Shown in pieces: positions 43,641-53,300 of a stretch of 64,000 nucleotides of DNA. Each line of letters begins with the position of its first letter. The first letter of the stretch is position 1. The position numbers were made by a program, and so were the translations under genes. The notes beneath the pieces were generated by a model that searched no databases, was not told the origin of the DNA, and saw only the letters and a program-made list of their open reading frames with translations. This DNA is from Ruminococcus sp. (GTDB lineage Bacteria; Bacillota; Clostridia; Lachnospirales; Lachnospiraceae): the NCBI GenBank assembly GCA_020024635.1, contig JAHHTL010000006.1, forward strand, positions 5,094 to 69,093, in the 5' to 3' direction.

Positions 43641-43693
43641 ATATGAATAACTGTTCATATGTTCATATAATCACATTTGTGGGAAATTGTCAA
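43641..43693 (-). promoter_or_regulatory. cadA promoter with ArsR-type operator
   Basis: Minus-strand TTGACA (43688-43693), 17 bases, TTATAT (43665-43670). A palindrome ATATGAA-N6-TTCATAT (43641-43660) lies just downstream, and a third half site, GTTCATATAA (43661-43670), overlaps the -10. A typical ArsR/SmtB operator position. Confidence 0.75.
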
Positions 43694-43792
43694 TATTTTT
43701 ATTTTCATTCCATTTTATTTTATGATATGATAAGGCATGATTAAACGTTGATTGCAAAAGAATAACTATACAATTGATTCTAGGAGGCATAC

Positions 43793-44848
43793 ATGAAAAA
43801 ATTATTGAATCGTATTTTTATAGATGGTTTAGGTGGGATGGCACAGGGACTTTTTGCCACTTTGATCATCGGAACAATTTTACAACAAATGGGGTTATTG
43901 ATTGGCGGAACCATCGGAAATTTACTTTCTATCATTGGAAAATTTTCCGCCGCCTTAACTGGCGCCGGTATTGGTATTGGCGTTGCTTGTAAATTAAAGG
44001 CCAGTCCCCTTGTAACTGTTTCTTCTCTTAGCGTTGGTATGATCGGTGCATTTGCCGGAAAACTTCTTTCTGGAGATCTCCTTTTATCTTCTTCTGTTTC
44101 TCTTTCCGGTCCCGGAGAACCTTTAGGAGCCTTTATTGCCTCCTATATTGCAGTAGAAATTGGAAGTCTTGTCTCTGGGAAAACGAAACTTGATATATTA
44201 ATTACTCCTATTGTTTCCATTGCTTCTGGTGCCTGTGTTGGTCTACTTCTTGGCCCTTCACTATCCCGTTTTATGAACTGGATAGGTTCTTTGATTAATT
44301 GGGGAACTAACCAACAGCCATTTCTCATGGGCATTGTCGTCTCTGTTCTTATGGGAATGGCACTTACTTTACCAATAAGCTCGGCGGCTCTTGCTGTTAT
44401 TTTAAATCTATCAGGGTTGGCTGCTGGCGCTGCTACCATTGGTTGCTGCTGCAATATGGTTGGGTTTGCCGTTGCAAGCTATCGTGAAAATAAATTAGGA
44501 GGACTTTTTGCACAAGGAATTGGCACTTCTATGCTCCAGATTCCTAACATTGTAAAAAGACCTCTCATTTGGCTTCCGTCCATTTTATCCAGTGCAATCT
44601 TAGGTCCGGTTGGAACCATGCTGTTTCATATGACAAATAATGCCACTGGCGCTGGAATGGGAACCGCTGGTCTTGTAGGTCAAATTATGACATGGCAAGT
44701 AATGACAGCATACGAGTCTGAAACGACAGTATTGTTAAAAATTCTTCTTCTTCAAATTCTCCTTCCTGCTGTTGTTACACTGGGAATTTCTGAATACATG
44801 AGGAAACATAAGTGGATTCGTATGGGTGATATGTCTTTACATTTATAA
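43793..44848 (+). CDS. PTS EIIC-like membrane protein (PF13303 family)
   Basis: Integral membrane protein of 351 residues with about ten hydrophobic segments and many Gly-rich loops: FIDGLGGMAQGLFATLIIG, GAGIGIGVACKLKASPLVTV, GTNQQPFLMGIVVSVLMGMAL and SAILGPVGTMLFHMTNNATG. It is of the EIIC-type without EIIA or EIIB domains. Some members are regulatory or transport unknown solutes. AGGAGG before the ATG. No EIIA or EIIB gene lies next to it. Confidence 0.85.
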   Translation: MKKLLNRIFIDGLGGMAQGLFATLIIGTILQQMGLLIGGTIGNLLSIIGKFSAALTGAGIGIGVACKLKASPLVTVSSLSVGMIGAFAGKLLSGDLLLSSSVSLSGPGEPLGAFIASYIAVEIGSLVSGKTKLDILITPIVSIASGACVGLLLGPSLSRFMNWIGSLINWGTNQQPFLMGIVVSVLMGMALTLPISSAALAVILNLSGLAAGAATIGCCCNMVGFAVASYRENKLGGLFAQGIGTSMLQIPNIVKRPLIWLPSILSSAILGPVGTMLFHMTNNATGAGMGTAGLVGQIMTWQVMTAYESETTVLLKILLLQILLPAVVTLGISEYMRKHKWIRMGDMSLHL

Positions 44849-44864
44849 AAAAAGTGTGAATACA

Positions 44865-44893
44865 CTGACAGTAATCTTCTTTTATGATATACT
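44865..44893 (+). promoter_or_regulatory. Promoter of the relQ-like gene
   Basis: CTGACA (44865-44870), 17 bases, TATACT (44888-44893), 32 bases before the start codon. Confidence 0.6.
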
Positions 44894-44925
44894 AAAATGA
44901 GTGAAACAAGAGGAGGTTTGCCATT

Positions 44926-45672
44926 TTGAAAAACGAGCAACCAGTACAACAAGCATTGGAAAAATATGAAGACGTAGACAGTTGGAAGACCGTTATCTTT
45001 CTATACAATTCTGCACTAAAAGAAGTTGGTACAAGACTGGAGATTCTCAATGACGAATTCCAACACGTCCATCAGTATAATCCCATTGAGCATATTAAAA
45101 CCAGAATCAAAACACCAGAAAGCATCGTAAAAAAACTACGTAGATATGGAAAAGAAACATCCATTGAAAACATGGTGAAATATGTAAATGATATTGCCGG
45201 TGTTCGACTGATTTGTTCTTTTACTTCAGATATTTATCAATTGGCTGAAATGATTGGAAGCCAAACAGATCTTAAAGTCCTTTCCATCAAGGATTACATC
45301 AAGAAACCTAAGGAGAGTGGATACAAGAGCTATCATATGCTTGTATCTGTACCTATTTATCTATCTGACAGTGTAGTGGACACAAAAGTAGAAATTCAGA
45401 TTCGTACCATTGCTATGGATTTTTGGGCAAGTCTCGAGCACAAAATTTATTACAAATTTGAGGGAAATGCACCAGATTATATCAGTCAGGATCTGCGGGA
45501 GTGTGCCAATATGGTTTCTGAACTAGACGATAAGATGCTCTCTCTCAACAACGCAATCCAAGCGTGCCTTAATGATGGAACTTGCCAGATTCCTTCTTCT
45601 CCTTTAGAGGAGATTAGTGAAAACGTAATCGGAAACCGACGTCCACACACCGGCTCGCTCCACCTAAAATAA
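44926..45672 (+). CDS. Small alarmone synthetase, RelQ-like
   Basis: Makes (p)ppGpp from GTP/GDP and ATP. 248 residues. It has a RelA/SpoT synthetase domain: IKTRIKTPESIVKKLRRYGK near residue 63, DIAGVRLICSFTSDIYQLA near 88, KESGYKSYHMLV near 130 (the ATP loop) and VEIQIRTIAMDFWASLEHK near 155. No hydrolase or ACT domain. The start is TTG 44926, with GAGGAGG about nine bases upstream; no better ATG is near. It is followed by a small gene 35 bases on. Confidence 0.92.
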   Translation: MKNEQPVQQALEKYEDVDSWKTVIFLYNSALKEVGTRLEILNDEFQHVHQYNPIEHIKTRIKTPESIVKKLRRYGKETSIENMVKYVNDIAGVRLICSFTSDIYQLAEMIGSQTDLKVLSIKDYIKKPKESGYKSYHMLVSVPIYLSDSVVDTKVEIQIRTIAMDFWASLEHKIYYKFEGNAPDYISQDLRECANMVSELDDKMLSLNNAIQACLNDGTCQIPSSPLEEISENVIGNRRPHTGSLHLK

Positions 45673-45707
45673 ATTTAAGTATACACTGACAATAAGGAGG
45701 ATTTCCT

Positions 45708-45974
45708 ATGTTCCGTTTATGGGGAAAAGAAATCAAGGATAATCATCTTTTACGCGACACTGTCATCTGTGAAGATTCTGACGATACGCGTACTCATAAG
45801 ATATTTCGTGCCTTGGACCAAATCTGCTATGAGTTTGATCTAAGCAAACCTATTTGGCTAGACACAACCATTACCGAGTTTAAGAAACATGCAAAAGCAA
45901 GATTTTATCAAGACAATTTTGTTGATGAGATTGATTTTGATTATCTAGAAATTGAAATTATTGAAGAAGGTTAA
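45708..45974 (+). CDS. Small acidic protein of unknown function, 88 aa
   Basis: Hypothetical protein. It begins MFRLWGKEIKDNHLLRDTVI and ends in an acidic segment (EIDFDYLEIEIIEEG). AGGAGG before the ATG. It follows the RelQ-like gene by 35 bases and ends before a strong terminator, so it is likely in the same transcript. No domain recognised. Confidence 0.75.
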   Translation: MFRLWGKEIKDNHLLRDTVICEDSDDTRTHKIFRALDQICYEFDLSKPIWLDTTITEFKKHAKARFYQDNFVDEIDFDYLEIEIIEEG

Positions 45975-46017
45975 TGGACCATCGTTAAAAACGATTTTCA
46001 ATTCTAAGCCTAAACTC

Positions 46018-46074
46018 AAGAATCTCCCATAGAACTCAAGATTTTTCATGCTTGAGTCTCTGTGGGAGATTCTT
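46018..46074 (+). terminator. Terminator of the relQ-like operon
   Basis: AAGAATCTCCCAT (46018-46030) with GTGGGAGATTCTT at the right arm, and an inner stem ACTCAAG/CTTGAGT (46034-46040, 46051-46057). T-rich sequence follows to about 46090. Confidence 0.8.
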
Positions 46075-46121
46075 ATTATCCTTATTTTTATATACTATAA
46101 TTCAGAAAACTAAGTATTACG

Positions 46122-46763
46122 TTATTTTTGAAAATCAACCATATTATGAACATAACAATATTTGTAGTGATCTGACGCATATGAGACGCTATATGAAACA
46201 CTTGCACTTGCGCCAACCCCAACATTTAAACCAGTTTCGGCTGTGTGTGTAGTTGAACCATTTTCAAAAAAATCTCCATTGACAGCATACTCTATTTGAT
46301 ATGCACTTCTCAGCCAAAAATTTACATTACCTTCAAATTGTTTAGAAATGCCCTTATAAGCTCTGACTAGTTGGCATGAATAAACATTCAATATTCCCCA
46401 GTAGTTGCCATTCTCACTTGTTTGGCAATAAAATTCAAGGTAAGGTCTATATGTAGATGTTACATTTAAATTTACTGTCAGCACTCTATATTTAATCGGC
46501 GCATAGACGGAAGCATAAGTTTGGAGAGTATGATTTGGAAAAAATGTCAATGCTTCTTCATATGAAATATTTTTAGAACTTGCATAGTAACTGACCATTT
46601 CAGAAAAAGTCATTGCATCACTCACCTGCACATTCGGGCTGTCTATAGACAGTGTGTCAATTTCATTTATTTCTGATTCTAACACGTCTTGGGCAAAAAC
46701 TTTTGTTTGTGAAAATGAAAAAATAGATACAATTGCCATGATAACTGATAAAAACTTTTTCAT
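46122..46763 (-). CDS. Secreted protein of unknown function, 213 aa
   Basis: Signal peptide (residues 1-24, cleavage likely after KVFA), then an acidic region with DTLSIDSPNVQVSD and a C-terminal half rich in Tyr, Asn and Ser (YRVLTVNLNVTSTYRPYLEF, GLNVGVGASASVSYSVSYAS). I do not recognise a family. GGAGG lies six bases before ATG 46763; a longer reading frame upstream would start in a poor context. It closes a minus-strand unit with lower G+C than its neighbours. Confidence 0.75.
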   Translation of the reverse strand: MKKFLSVIMAIVSIFSFSQTKVFAQDVLESEINEIDTLSIDSPNVQVSDAMTFSEMVSYYASSKNISYEEALTFFPNHTLQTYASVYAPIKYRVLTVNLNVTSTYRPYLEFYCQTSENGNYWGILNVYSCQLVRAYKGISKQFEGNVNFWLRSAYQIEYAVNGDFFENGSTTHTAETGLNVGVGASASVSYSVSYASDHYKYCYVHNMVDFQK

Positions 46764-46818
46764 AGTTTCCCTCCATTTCATCGTTGTATTTATAAAATAG
46801 GGTAGTATCGTTTCAAAT

Positions 46819-46857
46819 TCAAAGAATATAATATCTTCTTTGATCAATTATGCCCAT
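46819..46857 (-). CDS. Possible 12-codon ORF
   Basis: MGIIDQRRYYIL and TGA, with GGAGGAGG six bases before the ATG (46864-46871). The site is stronger than most in the window, but the ORF is very short; it could be a leader peptide controlling the secreted protein or a chance match. Confidence 0.35.
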   Translation of the reverse strand: MGIIDQRRYYIL

Positions 46858-46902
46858 TGGAATCCTCCTCCTTCTAGAATCTACTGGTTTAATATATGAA
46901 AT

Positions 46903-46995
46903 CTATTTGCTAATTAATTGTATTGTTGTTGTTGTGCGCCTTTTCTTTTTGGTGTTGTAGAGAACCATCATCACTATGGCATTGGAGTTTTTCAC
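46903..46995 (-). CDS. Possible 30-aa small protein
   Basis: GTG start with GGGGGA six bases upstream; hydrophobic start and basic, Thr-rich end (MVLYNTKKKRRTTTTIQL). It lies between the 71-aa membrane gene and the 12-codon ORF. The sequence could be a tiny secreted or membrane peptide; evidence is only the binding site. Confidence 0.4.
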   Translation of the reverse strand: MKNSNAIVMMVLYNTKKKRRTTTTIQLISK

Positions 46996-47035
46996 TGTAA
47001 ATCCCCCTTATTCTAAAGGTGATTTAATTTTATAG

Positions 47036-47251
47036 TCATTTATCCATTTTTAAATATAGTGCAATTCCCCATAAAGATAACATAACCCCACAAGTTCTCA
47101 TACAAGATATAATCTCTATGCGTCTGTGATCAATAAAATTATAATGCAACATTTCAATAATGCTATACATTATATTTGGAAAAAAAGGTGCTCCTACGAT
47201 CAAAATAATACTTAAAACAAATAATATTTTTATGGTTTTTTTTGTATTCAT
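47036..47251 (-). CDS. Small membrane protein, 71 aa
   Basis: Two hydrophobic segments, near residues 7-24 (IKILFVLSIILIVGAPFF) and 48-66 (CMRTCGVMLSLWGIALYL). Function unknown. ATG 47251 with GGGAGG seven bases upstream. It is the first gene of the small unit that ends with the secreted protein. Confidence 0.7.
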   Translation of the reverse strand: MNTKKTIKILFVLSIILIVGAPFFPNIMYSIIEMLHYNFIDHRRIEIISCMRTCGVMLSLWGIALYLKMDK

Positions 47252-47297
47252 ACAATGACCTCCCAATAAATTTATTTACAGTTTATTTATTACCTTT

Positions 47298-47326
47298 AGT
47301 GTAACTTATCATTGTATAATTGTCAA
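47298..47326 (-). promoter_or_regulatory. Promoter of the 46-47 kb unit
   Basis: Minus-strand TTGACA (47321-47326), 17 bases, TACACT (47298-47303). The rest of 47327-47426 is A/T rich with nothing else seen. Confidence 0.7.
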
Positions 47327-47426
47327 TATAATTTCTTTTTGATCCTTAATTAAACTGAAAACATTGTAATAATTTGTTATATGTTTGAAAATTATACTCT
47401 TAAACACACGATAGTATATCCATATT

Positions 47427-48098
47427 CTATTCTTCGATCTGCCAGTCAATCGGAGTACATCCATTTTCTTTTAAAAATTGATTAGTCTTGCTAAATGGCT
47501 TACTTCCAAAAAATCCTCGATAAGAAGACAACGGACTTGGATGCGGCGCTTCTAAAATCAGATGTTGCGGGTTATTTAACATCCGCTTTTTACTTCTTGC
47601 GTTGGATCCCCAAAGGATAAATACAATGGGGCGATTTTGCTGATTTAGCACCTGTATTGCCGCATCGGTAAATTGCTCCCACCCAATTCCTTTATGCGAA
47701 TTTGCCTGATGTGCTCGAACCGTCAACACAGTATTTAACATCAGAACCCCTTGTTCCGCCCATTTTGTGAGGCATCCATGTGAGGGGATGGTACATCCTA
47801 AATCCTCTTGTAATTCTTTATAGATGTTCACTAAAGACGGGGGCACTTCCACCCCTTTTTTTACGGAAAAGCATAATCCATGTGCCTGACCGTAATTGTG
47901 ATATGGATCCTGTCCGAGAATAACCACTTTCACTTGACTAAGAGGGGTATAATGAAAGGCATTAAACAAATCCTCTGCTGGTGGGAAAATTTTATTTGTT
48001 TGATACTCCTTATTTACTGTGTCAAATAATTGACGATAATAGGGCTTTTTAAACTCATCTTTTAACGCTTCATACCACTCACCACTAATTCCACTCAT
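47427..48098 (-). CDS. ung: Uracil-DNA glycosylase
   Basis: Removes uracil from DNA at the start of base-excision repair. 223 residues. Active-site motif VILGQDPYHNYGQAHGLCFSV near residue 57 with the catalytic Asp, and the DNA-binding loop LEAPHPSPLSSYRGF near 182. Start at ATG 48098, with GAGGAG eight bases upstream. It follows the histidine kinase gene by 14 bases and may be the last gene of that operon. Confidence 0.96.
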   Translation of the reverse strand: MSGISGEWYEALKDEFKKPYYRQLFDTVNKEYQTNKIFPPAEDLFNAFHYTPLSQVKVVILGQDPYHNYGQAHGLCFSVKKGVEVPPSLVNIYKELQEDLGCTIPSHGCLTKWAEQGVLMLNTVLTVRAHQANSHKGIGWEQFTDAAIQVLNQQNRPIVFILWGSNARSKKRMLNNPQHLILEAPHPSPLSSYRGFFGSKPFSKTNQFLKENGCTPIDWQIEE

Positions 48099-48112
48099 TG
48101 TTTTTTCTCCTC

Positions 48113-49630
48113 TTATTTCTTTTCTTCCGTTCTTTGACAATCTTCCTTTGCCACACATGCATCCAATTCAAACCAAAATTGAACACCGTTATCAAAATTT
48201 CTAACTCCATATTCTCTATGGAACGATTCCATGATTGCTTTCACTATGGAAAGTCCTATTCCATTTCCACCATACATCCGTGTATGTGCTTTATCCACTT
48301 TATAAAATTTATCCCATACTCTATGTAGATCCTCTTCCGGAATCTGCTTTCCACTGTTAAACACCGAAACTCTAGCCACTTCCCCATTTAATGTCACTCG
48401 AATCTCAATTCTCTTCTCATTGTCCACATGATGGATTGCATTGGTAATATAATTACGAAGTACCTGTTCTGTTTTAAATTCGTCTGCCCATACATAAACC
48501 GTTTCATCCGCAATAAAATCAACCTTTGCCTCTACTTGACGGAACAACAATTCGCAACTTGAAAGTACCCCTTTTACAAGTCCTATCAAATCAAATCTTT
48601 CGTATTCCTGAACTTCATCTCCAAATTCTAATTGATTTAGAATCAAAAGGTTTTTCACCATTTTATTCATCTTGGAAGCTTCATCTATAATCACATCACA
48701 GTAATACTCTCTACTTTCTGCATCCTCTATAATTCCCTCTTTTAACCCTTCAGCATAACCTTGAATCAGTGCGATCGGCGTTTTTAATTCGTGAGAAACA
48801 TTTCCCAGAAATTCATTTCGCATTTTTTCCACTTTCTCTTTCTCTTCTATATCCTCTTGCAACTGATTATTTGCCGATTTTAATTCCGAAATTGTTTTCT
48901 CCAGATGCTCTGACATTATATTAAAATTATTTCCTAAAACTCCTATTTCATTTTCTCCACCACTTGTATATCTAGCGTCGAAATCAAGCTTTGTCATTCT
49001 TTTGGATAACTCTGCAAGTTCTTTAATTGGATCCGAAATTCTTCTGGCAAATATCCATACGAGAATTCCTCCTAGTATACTTGCCACCACACCAATGTAG
49101 ATCAGAAATGTATTGGCAAGTCCTGCATTTTCACGAATGGAATCAATCGAAGTTCGCATAACAAATCTAGAACTATCCGGCAGTTCCCCCATCATGGTAA
49201 GATATTCTGACTGAATGGAGGCATCCTTTTTTTCTGTCTGGTAAATGACATAATCCTCTGTAACTTTGAGCACTTTTCGGTTATCTTGATTGTCCTCAAG
49301 CACATAGGATAGTAATTGGAAATACAACGATTGATACTTTAGGCTATTATCTACCACTGTCGAAAGATTTCCATCACTGCCAATTACAAGCAAGGAAATA
49401 TTTTGTTTTTCTGTAAGTGTGCTTATCTTACGTTCTATCTTTTCCTGCTCATCTTGCTCCTTCTCCACAGCATCCTTCAGCGTTTGCTGAATCGTAATCA
49501 AATCTCTTTGTTTGTGCATAATGTAATAGCGTTCCAAAAATCCGGTGTTAATGCCAAGTACAATCGCAAACACAAATGCAAGTAATCCCACAAAAACAAT
49601 TACCATCTGCTGTGTAATCGACTTTTTCAT
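48113..49630 (-). CDS. Sensor histidine kinase with HAMP domain
   Basis: 505 residues. Hydrophobic segments near 10-30 and 170-195 flank an extracellular sensing region; then HAMP (about 195-250, FARRISDPIKELAELSKR), a HisKA domain with FLGNVSHELKTPIALI (phospho His), and an HATPase with ITNAIHHV, VFNSGKQIP and GGNGIGLSIVKA. It overlaps the response regulator by four bases. It probably controls the adjacent ABC transporter; the signal is unknown. Confidence 0.93.
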   Translation of the reverse strand: MKKSITQQMVIVFVGLLAFVFAIVLGINTGFLERYYIMHKQRDLITIQQTLKDAVEKEQDEQEKIERKISTLTEKQNISLLVIGSDGNLSTVVDNSLKYQSLYFQLLSYVLEDNQDNRKVLKVTEDYVIYQTEKKDASIQSEYLTMMGELPDSSRFVMRTSIDSIRENAGLANTFLIYIGVVASILGGILVWIFARRISDPIKELAELSKRMTKLDFDARYTSGGENEIGVLGNNFNIMSEHLEKTISELKSANNQLQEDIEEKEKVEKMRNEFLGNVSHELKTPIALIQGYAEGLKEGIIEDAESREYYCDVIIDEASKMNKMVKNLLILNQLEFGDEVQEYERFDLIGLVKGVLSSCELLFRQVEAKVDFIADETVYVWADEFKTEQVLRNYITNAIHHVDNEKRIEIRVTLNGEVARVSVFNSGKQIPEEDLHRVWDKFYKVDKAHTRMYGGNGIGLSIVKAIMESFHREYGVRNFDNGVQFWFELDACVAKEDCQRTEEKK

Positions 49631-50307
49631 GACTGCACCTCAAACTTGTATCCCATTCCCCAGATTGTTTTAATAAGTTCCCCTTTGTCAGCCAATTTGC
49701 TACGTAATTTTTTCACGTGTGTATCAATGGTTCTCGCATCCCCAAAATAATCATAATTCCATACATTATTTAGAATTTTCTCTCTGGAAAGCGCGATCCC
49801 CTGATTCTCAACAAAATAAGTTAAAAGCTCAAACTCTTTAAAACTAAGTTCTATAATTTGATCATCAATTTTTACTATATGCGCAGATTTATCAATCACG
49901 ATTCCTCCTGCACTTATAATACTTTCTGCTTCACTATCCTGTGTTCTTCTTAAGATTGCTTCTACCCTTGCGACCAAAATTTTCGGACTAAATGGCTTAG
50001 AAATATATTCATCAACTCCAAGTTCAAATCCAAGAAGTTCGTCTTTCTCTTCTCCTCTTGCCGTAAGCATAATCACTGGAATATCCGAATGCTCCCGAAT
50101 TTCACGCAAGACCTCCCATCCATCCATCTTGGGCATCATAACATCTAATATAACTAATGCAATCTCCTTTTCATTGTAGAAAAGATCCATTGCTTCCACA
50201 CCATCTCCTGCTTCTATTACCATATATCCTTGTCTGGCAAGAAAATCTTTTACCAGTTTTCGCATCCTTACTTCGTCATCCACCACTAATATTTTTGTTT
50301 TTTCCAT
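49627..50307 (-). CDS. OmpR-family response regulator
   Basis: 226 residues: receiver domain with ILVVDDEVRMRKLVKDF, phosphorylated Asp in LVILDVMMPKMDG and YISKPF; then a winged helix with LSFKEFELLTYF, SREKILNNVWNYDYFGDARTIDTHV and the terminal IKTIWGMGYKF. Partner of the overlapping histidine kinase. It lies 16 bases downstream of the FtsX-type permease. Confidence 0.95.
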   Translation of the reverse strand: MEKTKILVVDDEVRMRKLVKDFLARQGYMVIEAGDGVEAMDLFYNEKEIALVILDVMMPKMDGWEVLREIREHSDIPVIMLTARGEEKDELLGFELGVDEYISKPFSPKILVARVEAILRRTQDSEAESIISAGGIVIDKSAHIVKIDDQIIELSFKEFELLTYFVENQGIALSREKILNNVWNYDYFGDARTIDTHVKKLRSKLADKGELIKTIWGMGYKFEVQS

Positions 50308-50323
50308 TTTAATTCTCTCCTAA

Positions 50324-53300
50324 TTATTCTACACTTTTTAGTGATTCTACCATATCAATCTTCTTTAATTTGAAATACATAACCCCATTTACAATCAAAG
50401 AAAATCCAATTGTAATCAAAAAGCTACACACAAAACTGCCAACGTTGATATTTCTTCCAAACATGGCCGCTTCGACTTCCACCGTGACAATTACGAATCT
50501 ATGTAACATTCTTCCCAGTATCATTCCTAGCATTGCTCCTAATATGGTCAAAATCATATTTTCCCGATATACATAAGATGATACTTCCTTGTTATAAAAT
50601 CCCAACACTTTTAAAGTTGCCAGTTCTCTTTGTCGCTCTGTAATATTAATATTATTTAGATTATATAAAACAACAAACGCTAACATTCCTGCCGATACTA
50701 CTAATACGACCAGTACAATATTCAAGCTCCCAAGCATTTTATCCAAAGTAGTTTTTAGTTCTTTTACATAATTAATACTAAGAGCGCCTCCTGTATGCAT
50801 CACCTCTTCCCCTACAGATTCAAGCTGATCTATATCTTCTTCTTTCATTGTATAGTAAATCACATTGTATTGCGGGGGTTTTCCATATATTTTCTCATAC
50901 AATGTAGGAGACATATAGAGAAAATGTCCGACGTAATTTTCACATATTTCCGAAATTTTCAACTTAAGTTCCCCATTTATTTCATCCTTGATCACAATGC
51001 TATCTCCCTTTTTTACTCCTAGCATTTTTGCCATCTTTTCTGTAAGAATGATTCCTTTATCGTCTAAATGATACTGCTTTTTTGATTTTCTATCTTGAAA
51101 GGAAACAAACCTTGGGAACGCATCGGTATTATTTGGAACCGTCATAGATACATCTTTTTTCGTATCTCCATTTATCACTTCTACATTTTGAAGAAGTCCA
51201 ACTGTTGTATCTTCCACTCTTTGATCTTTTTTTAATGTTTCATATGCACTTTCTTTTTCTTGTTCGGTTGCATCTTTATTTAAAACAACGGTAGCATCAA
51301 ACATCTGTATCTCGGAAAACTGCAGAGCAGCAATATCCACAATAGAATCTCTTAATCCAAATCCTACCAAAAGAAGTGCCATGCACCCTCCAATTCCAAT
51401 AACCGTCATGAAAAATCTTTTTTTATAACGGATCAAATTACGTACTGTGGCCTTCCAAATAAAACTAAATCGTTTCCATATAAATGGAAATTTTTCCATA
51501 AATACTCTTTTTCCCTGCTTTGGCGCTGGTGGTCGCATCAACTCTGCCGGAGACTGTTTCATTTCCTTATAGCAGGAAAAGATAGTTGCAAGTAATGTAC
51601 ATCCAAGTGCTGTAAACGCTGCCACAAGTCCGTAATAAACATTATATGGAGTAAGCACAACCTCCATATGCTGATACATAATTCCATAAGAAACAATAAT
51701 GATATAAGGAAGTATTTTTTCTCCCACTAATATCCCTACTATGCTTCCACCAATGGTTGCAATAAATGCATATCCGACATATTTCATAGCAATAGAGACT
51801 TTCGAATATCCAAGTGCTTTTAACGTTCCAATCTGTATTCTCTGCTCTTCCACCATTCTTGTCATAGTTGTAAGACTAATAAGTGCTGCAACGAGAAAGA
51901 ATAAGACAGGAAAGACTTTTCCAATCGCCTTCATTCGATCTGCATTTTCTCCGTATCCTTTATAATCTGGGAGCGTCTCCCTGCTCTGAACATACCACTT
52001 TGCATGTTCCATCTTACTAATATCGTCTTCCGCTTCTTTGATTTTCTGCTCACCTTTTAAAATCTTCTCTTCCGCTTCCTTTTTTGAAGCCTCAAATTGC
52101 TTTTGTGCCGCAGCTAATTCTTGCTCTTTTTCGGGAATTGATTGCTCCGCTTTTTCCAAATTTTTTTCTGCTTGTTTTGTCTGTTCTCTTCCTTGTGTAA
52201 TTTGCTGCTGTCCATAATCTAACTGAGATTTTGCATAATCTAATTGATTTCTGGCATCAGCAAGTTCTGCCTCCGCTTCTGTAATTTTATTTCGAACTTC
52301 TATTTTAATAGATTCTTCTATGTTATCGCTCTCTTCAAAAAGCGCCCACAGTTCTTTTGCCTGTGCAAGTTGATTTTCTTTTTCTTCGACCTGTGCACTT
52401 CGTGCAACAACCTCCATGTATTTTCGATTCAATTCTTCTTGCTGTGTATCCAAAGAACTGCTTCCTGCATCCACTTCCTGATATCCAGATACAATGAGAT
52501 TTTTTGCATTTGCAAGTTCATTTTTTCCGGATTCTAATTGTGCGCTTGCTTGATCAATCTGATCTTGAGCCTCCTTTTTTCCACGCTCAAACTCTTCTTT
52601 TGCTTTTTGAAGTTCCTCTTTTGCTTCTTTTACAACCTCATTATACCGTTCCTTTTCTCGTTCTTGTTTCATCTTTTCAATAGATTTTTCAGCTTTTTTA
52701 ATTTTTCTATTGTATGATTCTGTAAATGCTGTTTCTTCTCTAGCCCCTTTTACCGTTGCATAAAGTTCTGTATAAACATCAAGCGTAAATTCTTCTTCTG
52801 GCACACATATAAACCCACTTATACTTCCCGTCCCTATAAGACTGTTCCCTCTTCCGTAAGAAATGTAACACGGACTACTGGCAGTTCCTACAATCGTATA
52901 GGTCTGACGTTTTAAAGTCTTTGTAATGCTTTGACTGGTTCCAGAGGAAAAGGTAATTTCATCCCCGATCCGATATCCACTCTCTTTCATAAACTCAGCA
53001 TCAACAAGACACTCTCCTTGTTGTGAAGGCATCCTTCCTTCTTCTACTTTCACCGTATTTAAGGTGGGAAGAATCGAAAAAATATGGACAACTTTCTTAC
53101 TATCATATACCTGACACAAAGCATCGGTAGAATATCCACCTTCCACCTTTTCTATTTCTTTTATCTTTTGTACTTCTTGAATATCTTTCTTTGTCAAACC
53201 AAGGGTGCTGATCACTTTAATATCCATTAGCTGTTGTTCATCAAAGTAATAATCTCCAGAAAGACGCATATCTGGCTCTGAAGATCGAATTCCTGAAAAA

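Noticed and set aside
46764..46847. N-terminal extension of the secreted protein from a TTG
   Set aside because: It would place the signal peptide internally; the ATG at 46763 has GGAGG and a normal signal peptide.
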